A stretch of DNA of 64,000 nucleotides from UBA1672 sp963977495 (GTDB lineage: Bacteria > Pseudomonadota > Alphaproteobacteria > Micavibrionales > Micavibrionaceae), in NCBI GenBank assembly GCA_963977495.1, contig CAXBOT010000001.1, positions 496,001 through 560,000 of the forward strand, written 5' to 3'. Shown here in pieces: positions 44,806 to 53,795 of the stretch (positions are counted from its first letter, which is position 1; each line of letters begins with the position of its first letter). Both the position numbers and the translations under genes were made by a program. The notes beneath the pieces were generated by a model. It saw only the letters and a program-made list of their open reading frames with translations, did no database searches and had not been told where the DNA came from.

Positions 44806-45939
44806 ATGATGCCAATTATTGAATTCCCCAAGAAATCACTTCACGACAGGCCAGCACATCACCCCACTGCAATTGTTTATTGCGAAAAGAATTTCGGTCG
44901 TATAGACGGCAAAACGGCGAACGGACTGGTGCGCTATTCCGAGCGTTATAAAATTCTTTCCGTTATAGACAGTGACAAGGTGGGCTTGGATTCTGGTGAA
45001 GTTCTGGATGATATAACAAATAATATTCCCATTTATGGTGATCTTGAAGATGCAATCACACATGCCGGCGCCGTTCCTGACTACCTCATCTATGGTATGG
45101 CCCCCATAAGCGGCATGTTATCTGCGAGTGAACGCGTCGTGATGCTAAAGGCCATCGGCCTTGGTATGAATATTGTCAACGGTCTACATGAATTTCTGAA
45201 TGATGATCCTGAGTTTTCAGCGGCAAGCAAAAAGCACAATGTGATCATTCTTGATATTCGAAGGCCACGCCCCAGAAAAGACCTTCACGTTTTTACAGGA
45301 CGGATAAATGAAGTGACCTGTCCGCGCATTGCGGTACTTGGAACAGATTGCGCCATTGGTAAACGCACCACAGCAACCATATTGACCAAAGCCCTTAAAG
45401 ATTGCGGCATAAAAGCAGTGATGGTCGGCACAGGCCAGACAGGCTTAATTCAGGGCGCACGTTACGGCATAGCCCTAGACTCTATTGCTTCTAATTTCTG
45501 CGCTGGAGAGGTTGAAGCCGAAGTTGTCAGAGCCTTTGAAAATGAAAAACCTGATGTGATTATTATTGAAGGGCAAAGCGCGCTTGGCCATCCGGCATTT
45601 TCCAGCTCTGCATTTATTCTAAGGGGAAGTTGCCCGAATGGGGTTGTGCTTCAACATGCGCCAAAACGAAAGCATCGTTGTGATTTTGAGCAAATGCCTA
45701 TGCCGAAACCAGCCGAAGAAATTAAACTGATAGAGACCTTCTCTGATACGAAAGTTATCGGCCTTACTATCAACCACGAATTTATGAGTGACGTTGAAAT
45801 TGATGACTCTATTCGTCACTTTGAAGGCGAACTTAAAATCCCCGCCACCGATGCGTTAACGCGCTCACCCACACGCCTTGTAGAGATGGTTTTATCGGCC
45901 TTTCCGGAACTAAAGAAAAATCTGCCTGTGGCAATATGA
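44806..45939 (+). CDS. DUF1611 (DgcN-type) family protein
   Basis: A 377-residue protein of the DUF1611 family. A Rossmann-like N-terminal part is followed by a P-loop-type ATPase part: RIAVLGTDCAIGKRTTA (the GTDCAIGKRT Walker A is the family hallmark), MVGTGQTGLIQGARYG, IIIEGQSALGHPAFS. Members named DgcN act in D-amino-acid (D-glutamate) breakdown with a partner enzyme. Here the next gene, overlapping by four bases, is a PLP racemase rather than DgcA, so an amino-acid racemisation or modification pathway is likely. Two ATGs lie at 44806 and 44809, both near AAGGA. Confidence 0.82.
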   Translation: MMPIIEFPKKSLHDRPAHHPTAIVYCEKNFGRIDGKTANGLVRYSERYKILSVIDSDKVGLDSGEVLDDITNNIPIYGDLEDAITHAGAVPDYLIYGMAPISGMLSASERVVMLKAIGLGMNIVNGLHEFLNDDPEFSAASKKHNVIILDIRRPRPRKDLHVFTGRINEVTCPRIAVLGTDCAIGKRTTATILTKALKDCGIKAVMVGTGQTGLIQGARYGIALDSIASNFCAGEVEAEVVRAFENEKPDVIIIEGQSALGHPAFSSSAFILRGSCPNGVVLQHAPKRKHRCDFEQMPMPKPAEEIKLIETFSDTKVIGLTINHEFMSDVEIDDSIRHFEGELKIPATDALTRSPTRLVEMVLSAFPELKKNLPVAI

Positions 45940-46997
45940 TGTCTGCCCCGCGGCTGGAAATAGATCTTAAGAAAATACATGATAATGCGCGCATATTGGT
46001 TCAGCGTTTGGCGGCTAAAAATATCTCGGTTACGGGCGTTACAAAGGCAACCCTGGGATCAGCAAGGATAGCAGAGGTTCTCCTTCATGCTGGTGTCGCT
46101 GCCCTTGGGGATTCGCGCATTAAAAACATTGAATCGATGCGCCGCGTGCATAAGAAAGTGCCGATCTCCCTTATCCGCTCGCCCATGCTCAGCCAAGTGG
46201 AGCGCGTTGTGCGCTATTCTGATATCAGTCACAACACTGAGATTGACGTTGTGAGCGCGCTGTCCACGGAAGCGCAAAAGCAAGAACGTGTTCACGGCGT
46301 TATATTGATGGTGGAACTTGGTGATTTGCGCGAAGGCATTATGCCATGCGACATGGAAAACATGATAAGCGAAACCTTAAAGCTCCCAAATATCGCATTT
46401 AAAGGCATCGGCACAAACTTGGCCTGCCATAGTGGGGTGACACCTGATGTTACGAATATGGGGGAGTTGTCTGCGCTGGCAGATGCACTCGATATCACTT
46501 TTGGCTTTGTCATGGATACTGTGTCGGGCGGCAATTCCGGCAATCTTGGCTGGGCGCTTAGTGGTGTGGATACGGGGCGTATCAATAACCTTAGGCTAGG
46601 CGAGGCAATTCTTCTCGGCTGTGACCCGTTAAGTCGTGATCCCATTATTGGCCTGCATATTGATGCAATCACGTTGAGCGCGGAAGTCATTGAAGCAAAA
46701 ATTAAACCCTCCAAACCGCGTGGAAACATTGCTGAATCGGCATTTGGCATGGTGAAAATGGCCAGAGACACCGGCTATGTGCTCCATACGTTATTGGCGT
46801 TAGGGGAGCAGGATGTTGATACGGATGGTTTGTTAGCGCCCGTTGGTATGAACATTATCGGCGCGAGTAGTGATCACCTTATTGTAGATGTAGGGAGCAA
46901 GCGACTGTCCGTTGGCTCTGAAGTGAAATTCACACCAAATTACAGCGCGCTTCTCCGCGCGATGACCTCACCCTTTGTATCAAAAGTTATGACGTAA
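45936..46997 (+). CDS. Alanine/ornithine-racemase-like PLP enzyme
   Basis: A fold-type III PLP enzyme of 353 residues. PRLEIDLKKIHDNARIL opens it, the PLP lysine lies in GVTKATLG, and VELGDLREGIMP and GNSGNLGWAL are family features. It matches the ornithine/alanine racemase-like group more than housekeeping Alr. The start overlaps the DUF1611 stop as ATGA, so the two are coupled. The substrate amino acid is not clear from sequence. Confidence 0.85.
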   Translation: MMSAPRLEIDLKKIHDNARILVQRLAAKNISVTGVTKATLGSARIAEVLLHAGVAALGDSRIKNIESMRRVHKKVPISLIRSPMLSQVERVVRYSDISHNTEIDVVSALSTEAQKQERVHGVILMVELGDLREGIMPCDMENMISETLKLPNIAFKGIGTNLACHSGVTPDVTNMGELSALADALDITFGFVMDTVSGGNSGNLGWALSGVDTGRINNLRLGEAILLGCDPLSRDPIIGLHIDAITLSAEVIEAKIKPSKPRGNIAESAFGMVKMARDTGYVLHTLLALGEQDVDTDGLLAPVGMNIIGASSDHLIVDVGSKRLSVGSEVKFTPNYSALLRAMTSPFVSKVMT

Positions 46998-47014
46998 AAA
47001 CAAAGGAAGGGAAT

Positions 47015-47200
47015 TTAAGAATCTTTAGAGGATTTTGACTTACGAACAGGGGCTTGAGCCTCAATCATATGTTTATTACAGTAAGGCAAAGCAGGGTCGC
47101 TTGGCTCGCCGCAGAAATGGAAATCTTTATCCTCGAGGTTGCCATAAGGCCAACGGCACATCCCGCTTTTTAAATCCTCCATGGTGATGTTGGTGGTCAT
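47015..47200 (-). CDS. GcrA C-terminal-domain-like protein
   Basis: A 61-residue protein. CRWPYGNLEDKDFHFCGEPS followed by LPYCNKHM matches the conserved C-terminal region of GcrA, the alphaproteobacterial cell-cycle factor that binds sigma-70 through this part. The N-terminal DNA-binding helices of GcrA are absent. An ATG at 47200 has AGAGG nine bases upstream. It may be a stand-alone sigma-binding regulator or a truncated remnant. Confidence 0.7.
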   Translation of the reverse strand: MTTNITMEDLKSGMCRWPYGNLEDKDFHFCGEPSDPALPYCNKHMIEAQAPVRKSKSSKDS

Positions 47201-47470
47201 ACTCAAAATCCTCTCGTCAAATATCGTAAATTCCCAATGCGCAAAGCGTTTGGAGTGTTTATCTTGGCTTAAATGGGCTGGCGCTTAAAAAAGCGAAAAG
47301 TCATAGAAAGCTTGAAACTACTGCTACTATATAAAGGGTAAGTCGCTTAAAACACAACCAAAATCTAAGAATGCTAAAAAGAGTGCAAAGAGGTTTATCT
47401 TGCTTGCATACCGAGACAATCACCAAGTAATCATATTACTATGAGTGTTATGTACGTCACGGGAGTTTTA

Positions 47471-48703
47471 ATGATAAAGAAATTAGTAATCACTATAGCA
47501 ATATTTTTTAGTTTTAGCGCTTACGCGGAAAGCACTACCAATACACTAATGATCGGAGGAGATGAATACTCCAAGAATGATGTGATTGAAGACTTTCTAC
47601 GTGTTGCATTCTCTGATATTCCTTGGAATGCAGATGCAGGGGAAGAAGATCGAAAGAAAATATATGATTCATACTTCCCTAAAGATCAGCCTACGATAAA
47701 GAAAGAAAATACCGACAATCCATTCTGGTATAGCAAACATCAATATTATGTTGGTAAGGGGGCACTTTATAAGCGGAATGTCATAAATAAGTGGGACAAG
47801 GAAGAAATAACTATTGGCTTTTTTCTTCCTTATAGCTCACGAATTAATGAGCCCAGAGCTAAAGATCACAATATGAAATATTACCGTTATTCCTTTGAAA
47901 AAATAATGAAGGACGGGCGTGAACAAAAAGTTAAGGACGTGATTTCGGTCATAGCAAAGAATTTACCGACAATATCCGAAACAATAGGAAAACCAGTTAG
48001 CATAATTAGTCCGCGCGATGTATGGGATAGTACGAGTGAATACGCAAGAATAAGAATAATCCCAGATAATCTTATGGGTTATCGCACATGGGTGCAGGCG
48101 GGCGATGAAAAATTACCAAACGTGGTGGAAGAAGGATTTCTCAATGGTATATTGTTCCAATCATATACGCGTCGATATTTTGATGGTTATCTTTTGCCGG
48201 ATAGTACTCATGAAATTGACATATCCATCTGTAAGGTCGACCCGTACCTTGATGTCGTCTTTTATCACGCACTTCTCAATGAATGCCTTATACGCAGTTT
48301 GGGCTTGTCGGGTATGTCGAGTTCTTCAAAGTCAGTACTAAGTCATTGGCATTCTAGGCCTGAACATTTATTGAAGTATTCAGCTTGGTTCAAGATCGGT
48401 GATCGCTTCGCTGATCCAGTGGGTGAAGAAGGTAAATTAAGATATGCAGATATGCTCGAAAAATCGGCTGAGAGATATAATAACCCTCAAAAAATTAAGC
48501 AGGCAAAGGAGAGGAGGCGTGCCTATAAGAACGATAAAAGAGCGCCCTTAGACGAACAGCAGATGGCGACGTTTTCAGAAATTACGCCCTACGATAAATT
48601 TATGCTTCAGCTTCTTTACTGTCCCGATATCAAAAGCGGTATGAACCGTGAGGAGGTGCGTGAAGTTTTGAGTACTACTGAGGCTTGTTTTAAAGAGAAG
48701 TAG
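47471..48703 (+). CDS. Secreted DUF2927-like protein (chromosomal copy)
   Basis: An exported protein of 410 residues: signal peptide KKLVITIAIFFSFSAYA, start at 47471 with GGGAG upstream. A DUF2927 pattern is visible: NKWDKEEITIGFF, the central ICKVDPY, LNECLIRSLGLSG and the C-terminal MLQLLYCPDIKSGMNREEV. The family function is not known; an E-x-x-x-x-LGL helix resembles a peptidase-like helix but has no HExxH. A paralog lies just inside the second mobile element at 49675-50838. Confidence 0.65.
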   Translation: MIKKLVITIAIFFSFSAYAESTTNTLMIGGDEYSKNDVIEDFLRVAFSDIPWNADAGEEDRKKIYDSYFPKDQPTIKKENTDNPFWYSKHQYYVGKGALYKRNVINKWDKEEITIGFFLPYSSRINEPRAKDHNMKYYRYSFEKIMKDGREQKVKDVISVIAKNLPTISETIGKPVSIISPRDVWDSTSEYARIRIIPDNLMGYRTWVQAGDEKLPNVVEEGFLNGILFQSYTRRYFDGYLLPDSTHEIDISICKVDPYLDVVFYHALLNECLIRSLGLSGMSSSSKSVLSHWHSRPEHLLKYSAWFKIGDRFADPVGEEGKLRYADMLEKSAERYNNPQKIKQAKERRRAYKNDKRAPLDEQQMATFSEITPYDKFMLQLLYCPDIKSGMNREEVREVLSTTEACFKEK

Positions 48704-48801
48704 AGGTGCTTAGGATTGTCATTTGAATAAACCAAATTAGCATCAGCAGCATAAAGATAATGCGGATGGGGTTGAAGGGAAAAAGTGAGGCTTATTTTGA
48801 T

Positions 48802-49311
48802 TTAACGTGAACTGGTAAAGTTAACTTGCTGTACCTGATTAGGTTGCACAATATCATCAATCAACGTCTCACCTGTAGACACGCGATCCATACCTTGGCT
48901 ATCCATTTTAGATCTAATGGCATCCATCTCACTCTGTAAAACGCTTAAATCTGTACACGGCTCAGAACAGGCACCATCAGTCTTTTTGACACCAATCTCA
49001 TACATTAGACGATAATCGCTTAAGTATCGAAACTCAGAAGAAAATTCGTCTTTGATATTTAGAAAGTCTTTAAAACTGATATCACCGCGAGCCATACCAA
49101 CGCCTAAATCAACCAGCTTGGGCGCAGGAATATCACCTAGCAGGCTTCGGACATCCTGATCTTCCAAAAATTTGAGCAAGGCTTTTGAATCGGCTTCGTC
49201 TAATTGATAGGTTTCTTGCACGTTACCAAACTTTGTAACGACACCGCCCTGATCATCCAATCTGATTAGATTGCCGTTAACATTTTCAGTAAAAAGAACT
49301 TCACCAGCCAT
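48802..49311 (-). CDS. Hypothetical protein (169 aa)
   Basis: Unrecognised. N-terminal strands (GEVLFTENVNGNLIRLDDQGG), then helical and acidic stretches, one Cys pair (DGACSEPC). No signal peptide. It is the last chromosomal gene before the left attachment repeat of the second element. Confidence 0.55.
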   Translation of the reverse strand: MAGEVLFTENVNGNLIRLDDQGGVVTKFGNVQETYQLDEADSKALLKFLEDQDVRSLLGDIPAPKLVDLGVGMARGDISFKDFLNIKDEFSSEFRYLSDYRLMYEIGVKKTDGACSEPCTDLSVLQSEMDAIRSKMDSQGMDRVSTGETLIDDIVQPNQVQQVNFTSSR

Positions 49312-49396
49312 AAATCACACCGCTTATTATCATTTACATATTTATTTTAAGCATTATAGCAGATTGTGTAAAGGATTCCGTAATGTAATAAAAAAA

Positions 49397-49417
49397 ATAA
49401 TGGCGGAGACGGAGGGA
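49397..49417 (+). repeat. Left attachment repeat of the tRNA-Ser element
   Basis: A 21-base sequence (opening ATAATGGCGGAGACGG) identical to 59185-59205. The last 17 bases equal the 3' end of tRNA-Ser on the opposite strand. It marks the left end of the element. The identity ends exactly at both sides. Confidence 0.85.
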
Positions 49418-49480
49418 AACGTTAAAATCTCACCAGTTCTTATTATATTACAGTGGCTTAAGTAGGCCTTGGTTGTTACG

Positions 49481-49498
49481 TGTGTAGCACTTATGTGT
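49481..49498 (+). promoter_or_regulatory. Putative integrase arm-type site, left
   Basis: TGTGTAGCACT-N2-TGTGT in the same orientation as 59105-59122, 16 of 18 positions identical. It lies 63 bases inside the left attachment repeat. A CACTT/AAGTG inverted repeat follows at 49501-49512. Confidence 0.5.
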
Positions 49499-49521
49499 AC
49501 CACTTTCAAGTGTACCGCAAT

Positions 49522-49674
49522 ACCCAACACTAGCGCAGCAATTCTATCATCAGATAGTCATATAAGCTTGGTCACTTGCAGGGATTTTTTACCTAAGTTA
49601 AACTTAGCAGCACTATCCAGAAACCACTATGAAATTATGTGGAAATTTGAACCTATTGAGATAAGTGGGCTGCT
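49522..49674 (+). repeat. Duplicated 153-base leader, copy A
   Basis: A leader that ends directly before the DUF2927-like start codon. It aligns without gaps to 50889-51041, roughly 80-85% identical by eye over the first 127 bases. Shared blocks include TTTTTTACCTAAGTTAA and ACTATCCAGAAACCAC. Confidence 0.7.
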
Positions 49675-50838
49675 ATGCGCGTTCAACACCTCCTTCTATT
49701 TTTATTCATTTCAATGTTCGCTGCTACGGCGTTTGCTAAAGACGATCTGGATTTATTTATGTGGCCTGAGAGCGTTAGAGAAGCAGCAGAAAAAGCAGAA
49801 GCCCTAAATGAGCAGGGTGAAGAGGGCAAAGGTTTTGTAACAAAGGACTTTCAATGGATTACCCACGATTATGAAGATGGTATATCTAAAGCAGAGCCAA
49901 AAAAGATGTCTAGTGTACCGAAAGCAATAAAACTAGACGGTCTTCGATATCTGCCACATTCGATTATTCTGAGTTTTCTGAATGCGGCATTTTCAAATTC
50001 TATTTGGTATGAAGATGCCAGTTCTGCGGGAAATTCAATAATATTTCTAAAATGGAAGAGTCCTGAGATTAAGTCCTTGCCGCGCCATCATGTTATAAAT
50101 AAGTGGCGACAGCCTCTAAAAATAGCTTTCAAGACACTAGAAAATAATTACCAAGTAGATAAAGAAAAATATGCGTATTTGATTGATCATCTAAAGGTAT
50201 TAATTTCTATTTATTCAAAAGCAAGTGGCTTAGACATATCTTATGTCTACGAAGAATATCCCAACCGCAGTGATGCAAATGTTTTCATTGTCTTGAATGC
50301 TAAGTCGAAAATATTAAATGCTTTCAAAAATCAGAGACGGGTTAACTATCCGGATGAAAATGACTATGAGAGAAGCTATATTTCAGGAGTGAGATTTACT
50401 CCATTGGCGAGGTCACAAGTTGAAGGGTTTTTTATACCCAACTCAAATAATGAGATACAAAGGGCAACATGCTATTTAAAGCCCGCATTTGTTCCAGAAG
50501 AGTGGTCAAAAGCCCTGCTTGCGGAATGTATAGGGCGTGTTTTGGGTTTGCCCGAGTTCTCAACTAGCAATAATGGTCTGCTATCGAATTGGAATTATGA
50601 ATTTGATTCTTTTTCAGAGTTGTCGGCTTTAGATGGTATATCACATTACGATACGACCTATAAGAGTTGGCTTACGCAAGTTACGCAAAAATTTGATCAA
50701 AAAAGTCCAGTTACAGTTAAACCCATTGAGTTTGATTTAAAACTTCTGACAATACTTTATTGCCCTTCGGTTGAGTCAGGCATGGATGAATATGGAGTAG
50801 CCCTGAGTCTTATCAGAAATCCGCAATGTGTTGACTAA
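49675..50838 (+). CDS. Secreted DUF2927-like protein (element copy)
   Basis: A 387-residue exported protein (signal peptide QHLLLFLFISMFAATAFA). It shares the plan of the chromosomal copy at 47471: INKWRQPLKIAF, EGFFIPNSNNEIQRATCYL, LAECIGRVLGLP and the C-terminal LLTILYCPSVESGMDEYG. Low identity suggests old divergence. The 153-base leader before it is repeated before the next gene, so both may share a control. Confidence 0.65.
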   Translation: MRVQHLLLFLFISMFAATAFAKDDLDLFMWPESVREAAEKAEALNEQGEEGKGFVTKDFQWITHDYEDGISKAEPKKMSSVPKAIKLDGLRYLPHSIILSFLNAAFSNSIWYEDASSAGNSIIFLKWKSPEIKSLPRHHVINKWRQPLKIAFKTLENNYQVDKEKYAYLIDHLKVLISIYSKASGLDISYVYEEYPNRSDANVFIVLNAKSKILNAFKNQRRVNYPDENDYERSYISGVRFTPLARSQVEGFFIPNSNNEIQRATCYLKPAFVPEEWSKALLAECIGRVLGLPEFSTSNNGLLSNWNYEFDSFSELSALDGISHYDTTYKSWLTQVTQKFDQKSPVTVKPIEFDLKLLTILYCPSVESGMDEYGVALSLIRNPQCVD

Positions 50839-50851
50839 ATATTGGCATGTG

Positions 50852-50878
50852 TAAGGGACACTTAGAGGCTGGACAGGA
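50852..50878 (+). repeat. 27-base copy of an internal part of the ParB-like gene
   Basis: Identical to 55594-55620 within the ParB-like coding region (opening TAAGGGACACTTAGAGG). It lies ten bases before the second leader copy, so it looks like a recombination scar. Confidence 0.6.
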
Positions 50879-50888
50879 TGCTTTGGAC

Positions 50889-51041
50889 ACCCAACACCAG
50901 CGCAGCAATTTTACCACCCGACAACTGTATAAGTTTGGTTGCTTGCAGGGGTTTTTTACCTAAGTTAAGCTTTGCGGTACTATCCAGAAACCACAATGAC
51001 ATTATGTGGAAATTTAGACTTTTTGATTAGTGGGGGCAGCT
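50889..51041 (+). repeat. Duplicated 153-base leader, copy B
   Basis: The partner of 49522-49674, again ending exactly at a start codon. It probably supplies promoter, leader and ribosome binding site (GGGGG) to the next gene. Confidence 0.7.
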
Positions 51042-51371
51042 ATGAAAGATTTTAATGAAATTTATTGGCATGACGCACAATTAACTAATCTCAGTATTAA
51101 AAATATGAGTGAAGCAAAGGTTGATGCTCAAATAAATATTGAGGCTACGTGCTATCTTTCAGAGGAATCAGGAGAAAAGGTCTCTATAAAAATTTTATTT
51201 CAGCCCGTGAATAGATTTACTATATATGGTGATGTTTCTGAGCTTTCTAATAACTTTACCGCAGGTAATATATACAGTGCACAAAGGGATCATCAAAACG
51301 TATTTAAATTTGATCTTTTGAAAGGTTACATTGAAATACAGGCTAGCGATTTTCAACTAATTATAAATTAA
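51042..51371 (+). CDS. Small hypothetical protein (109 aa)
   Basis: Unrecognised. Strand-rich, no signal peptide (MKDFNEIYWHDAQLTNLSI). The opening resembles small immunity-type proteins in polymorphic-toxin loci, but no toxin gene is seen. The ATG at 51042 has GGGGG six bases upstream. Confidence 0.55.
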   Translation: MKDFNEIYWHDAQLTNLSIKNMSEAKVDAQINIEATCYLSEESGEKVSIKILFQPVNRFTIYGDVSELSNNFTAGNIYSAQRDHQNVFKFDLLKGYIEIQASDFQLIIN

Positions 51372-51417
51372 CAACATAATGCTAATTCTTTAATATCTCC
51401 AAGGAAGGTGATTGTTA

Positions 51418-51861
51418 ATGAAAAATAATTACGACGTTCTTATACCGCAATCCAGAAAAAATCTGCATTGGGAATCGGAGAAGGCGGAGGCTTTATTCAA
51501 AAAATTTGTTGCCGAAGGTTTTTCTTATGATGAAATTTCAAATAATCCAGATTATCCGACTTACGCATCGGCAGAATTTTTAAACGATTTTTTGCCACAT
51601 ATGATTGATGAAATGCTAAAAAGAAAAGATATTGATAATTTTCTGATTTATCCAATGATATCGGCCATAAACCCTGCACATGATCCAGACTTTCCAACAT
51701 ATAATGAGCGTGCTAGTAGGATTGTAGAGATTGCAGATTTAAATTTTACTGAGAAAGTATGCCAGTTTTTGACCGCGCTTGTCGGAGACCCTCCGATCCC
51801 TGAAGATGAATTTGATAGAGTGCTGATTTTTTGGAAGAATAAATTGAAAAAGCTTAATTAA
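51418..51861 (+). CDS. Small hypothetical protein (147 aa)
   Basis: Unrecognised acidic soluble protein (FKKFVAEGFSYDEISNNPDYP). AAGGAAGG precedes the ATG at 51418; a TTG lies six bases earlier. It follows the 109-aa gene by 46 bases and may share its transcript. Confidence 0.55.
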   Translation: MKNNYDVLIPQSRKNLHWESEKAEALFKKFVAEGFSYDEISNNPDYPTYASAEFLNDFLPHMIDEMLKRKDIDNFLIYPMISAINPAHDPDFPTYNERASRIVEIADLNFTEKVCQFLTALVGDPPIPEDEFDRVLIFWKNKLKKLN

Positions 51862-51978
51862 ATACAAGGCCAGAAAATACGATAGTGTGTACCCCGTCAG
51901 CATAAGTTGGACAGTTAGTGCCTAATTGCTCAGGTGAGGTTTTGACTTACCGAAGTACGATGAAAGATAGTGACCAGT

Positions 51979-52251
51979 ATGAAAAAGAAATATGGAATTT
52001 TAGTAACTTGCGAAGTTGATGATAATGGTGATGTTACTGTGATCTATGATGATGTGAGATTAGTTAGTGAAAATACATGGATCTATCAAGGTGTTGTTAC
52101 TAGCCATACAATTAAGAAAGATAAACTTAATGAAAGACCAGACTATGGACTTAAGGATGAAGTGCGGGAGCGAGGAAAGCTGCCTCTTAGTTTTTGCGTT
52201 GGTTCTAATTTATTATCGTTGATTCAAGCAAGACTTTTATCACGTTCCTAA
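51979..52251 (+). CDS. Small hypothetical protein (90 aa)
   Basis: Unrecognised. Strand-rich N-terminal half (YGILVTCEVDDNGDVTVIYDDVRLV). No clear ribosome binding site before the ATG at 51979, so the start is uncertain. Confidence 0.45.
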   Translation: MKKKYGILVTCEVDDNGDVTVIYDDVRLVSENTWIYQGVVTSHTIKKDKLNERPDYGLKDEVRERGKLPLSFCVGSNLLSLIQARLLSRS

Positions 52252-52598
52252 ACTTGTTAAATAAAACTAGAAATATATGCCAGCTATCCAACTTGTGCTG
52301 ACGGGTACAGGGGTTATTCAATCCTAAAATACCACAAAATTCTGAGAGGGCATATGTAGGGTGCGGCACTATCACATTTCCCCCCATGCCCTCACATTGA
52401 ACACAGCACAGCCCCACAAAGCCTTCTCTAGTATAAAAGCAATGGTGTTCATAAAACCCCTCAGAAACACCACAGCGAACACCGCAGTTTCCCTAGAGTA
52501 AATCTCTTGGAATAACGCGTTCATAAAACACTGGTATAATGAACAAGTCTTTGCTAGAATCTTCAGTACCACCTAACAACACACTGAAGGAATAGCCA
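52252..52598 (+). promoter_or_regulatory. Intergenic region with an extended -10 promoter
   Basis: No gene is seen in these 347 bases. TGGTATAAT at 52532-52540 is an extended -10 element about 60 bases before the broken resolvase. GTTCATAAAAC occurs twice (near 52448 and 52519). Confidence 0.4.
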
Positions 52599-53224
52599 AT
52601 GAGCAACAAAGGTAAGCCACCCAAGAAGGCCGCTATATATCTACGCGTGTCCACTGATAAGCAGACCACGAGAACCAGAGGAGAGAGCTTGAGCGTGTCG
52701 CTGAGTTCTCAGGTTGGGATGTTGTAGAGGTCTATGAGGATCATGGTATCTCAGGAGCTAAGGGCAAGGACGAGAGGCCAGCCTTTAAGAAGCTGTGCGA
52801 GGATGCAACTGGTAGGAAATTCAACGTTATTATGGCGTGGTCTTTAGATAGACTGGGACGCTCAATGAACGACTTGGTAATGCTCCTAGCAGACCTTGAA
52901 AAAATCAACATTGATCTGTACGTCAAGCAACAGGTCATTGACACAACGACACCGTCAGGAAAACTCGTCTTTCATGTAGCGGGGGCTTTCGCTGAGTTCG
53001 AAAGAGAAATGATACGAGAGCGAGTGAATGCAGGGCTAGCCAGAGCTAGAGCGCAGGGGAAGGTTTTAGGGCGACCTAAGTTAATAGATGACAGCGTGAT
53101 TGCTAAGGTGAAAGAAGATAGACAGCAAGGCTTGAGCCTAAGAGCCATACAGAAGAAACATAAGATAAGTTTAGGGGCGGTTCACAAGATCGCTAAGCCC
53201 AATAAACTAACCAAAAGTGAATAG
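52599..53224 (+). pseudogene. Serine resolvase/invertase with a one-base frameshift
   Basis: A Hin/Tn3-type resolvase of about 208 residues when repaired. The start (AAIYLRVSTDKQTT) holds the catalytic Ser and has GAAGG upstream. The frame is lost at about 52668-52670, where one base is missing, and ENQRRELERVAEF, AWSLDRLGRSMNDL, FAEFEREMIRERVNAGLARA and a C-terminal helix-turn-helix follow in another frame. The first frame stops at GMLTAG-type codons soon after. Loss of function is likely, unless it is a sequencing error or programmed shift. Confidence 0.8.
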
Positions 53225-53439
53225 TTATCAGTGACTTACGGAGTGTTCTTAATAGTTATCCACAAGTATTTATTGTGCGGGTATGAGAGTGGAAAGCTGC
53301 GCCGGTGAGTCATTACAGGCCGATAAGCGGCTGAGCGTGGAATTATTTATAGTTGCCCTGAGGATTCCTGAGAGTGTTTAGTTTTGTTTGTGCGGTTGCC
53401 AATTCAGGTGGCCGCAGTAAATGAAAAGGAACTGATGAT

Positions 53440-53700
53440 ATGTTTATACAAAATAGCAGAAGGACTGTAGAGTTTTGGTGGGAAGGCAACTTAAGGTGGC
53501 CTCTCATAGGCTTAGCGATAGGCAAGTTTAGTTGCAGCCTTTTTAGGGATGATTTTACAACTCACAGCGGCTTTATAAGTGAAACACATACGGACACAGA
53601 CAGAGGAGTTGTAGGCAAATGCTACGGTCTTGGCATGTGGTCGCTAGAGGCTCATTGGCCGTCTAAAAGATTAAGCGCACAGAGCCACGAGAGCGCGTAA
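53440..53700 (+). CDS. Small hypothetical protein (86 aa)
   Basis: Unrecognised. Trp-rich (VEFWWEGNLRWPLIGLAIG) with Cys residues and one mildly hydrophobic stretch. AAGGA precedes the ATG. The family is unknown. Confidence 0.45.
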   Translation: MFIQNSRRTVEFWWEGNLRWPLIGLAIGKFSCSLFRDDFTTHSGFISETHTDTDRGVVGKCYGLGMWSLEAHWPSKRLSAQSHESA

Positions 53701-53795
53701 CCAGAAATACAATAAGACTACAAGAGGGCGCAACGGAAAACCCTGCGCTCTCACATTCTTTTGTAACTGCGGGTTACAGGCTTGATGCCCCTCGA

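Noticed and set aside
49380..49391. GTAATGTAATAA near both ends of the second element as a further arm site
   Set aside because: The left copy lies outside the attachment repeat and the distances differ (17 against 39 bases), so a chance AT-rich match is likelier.
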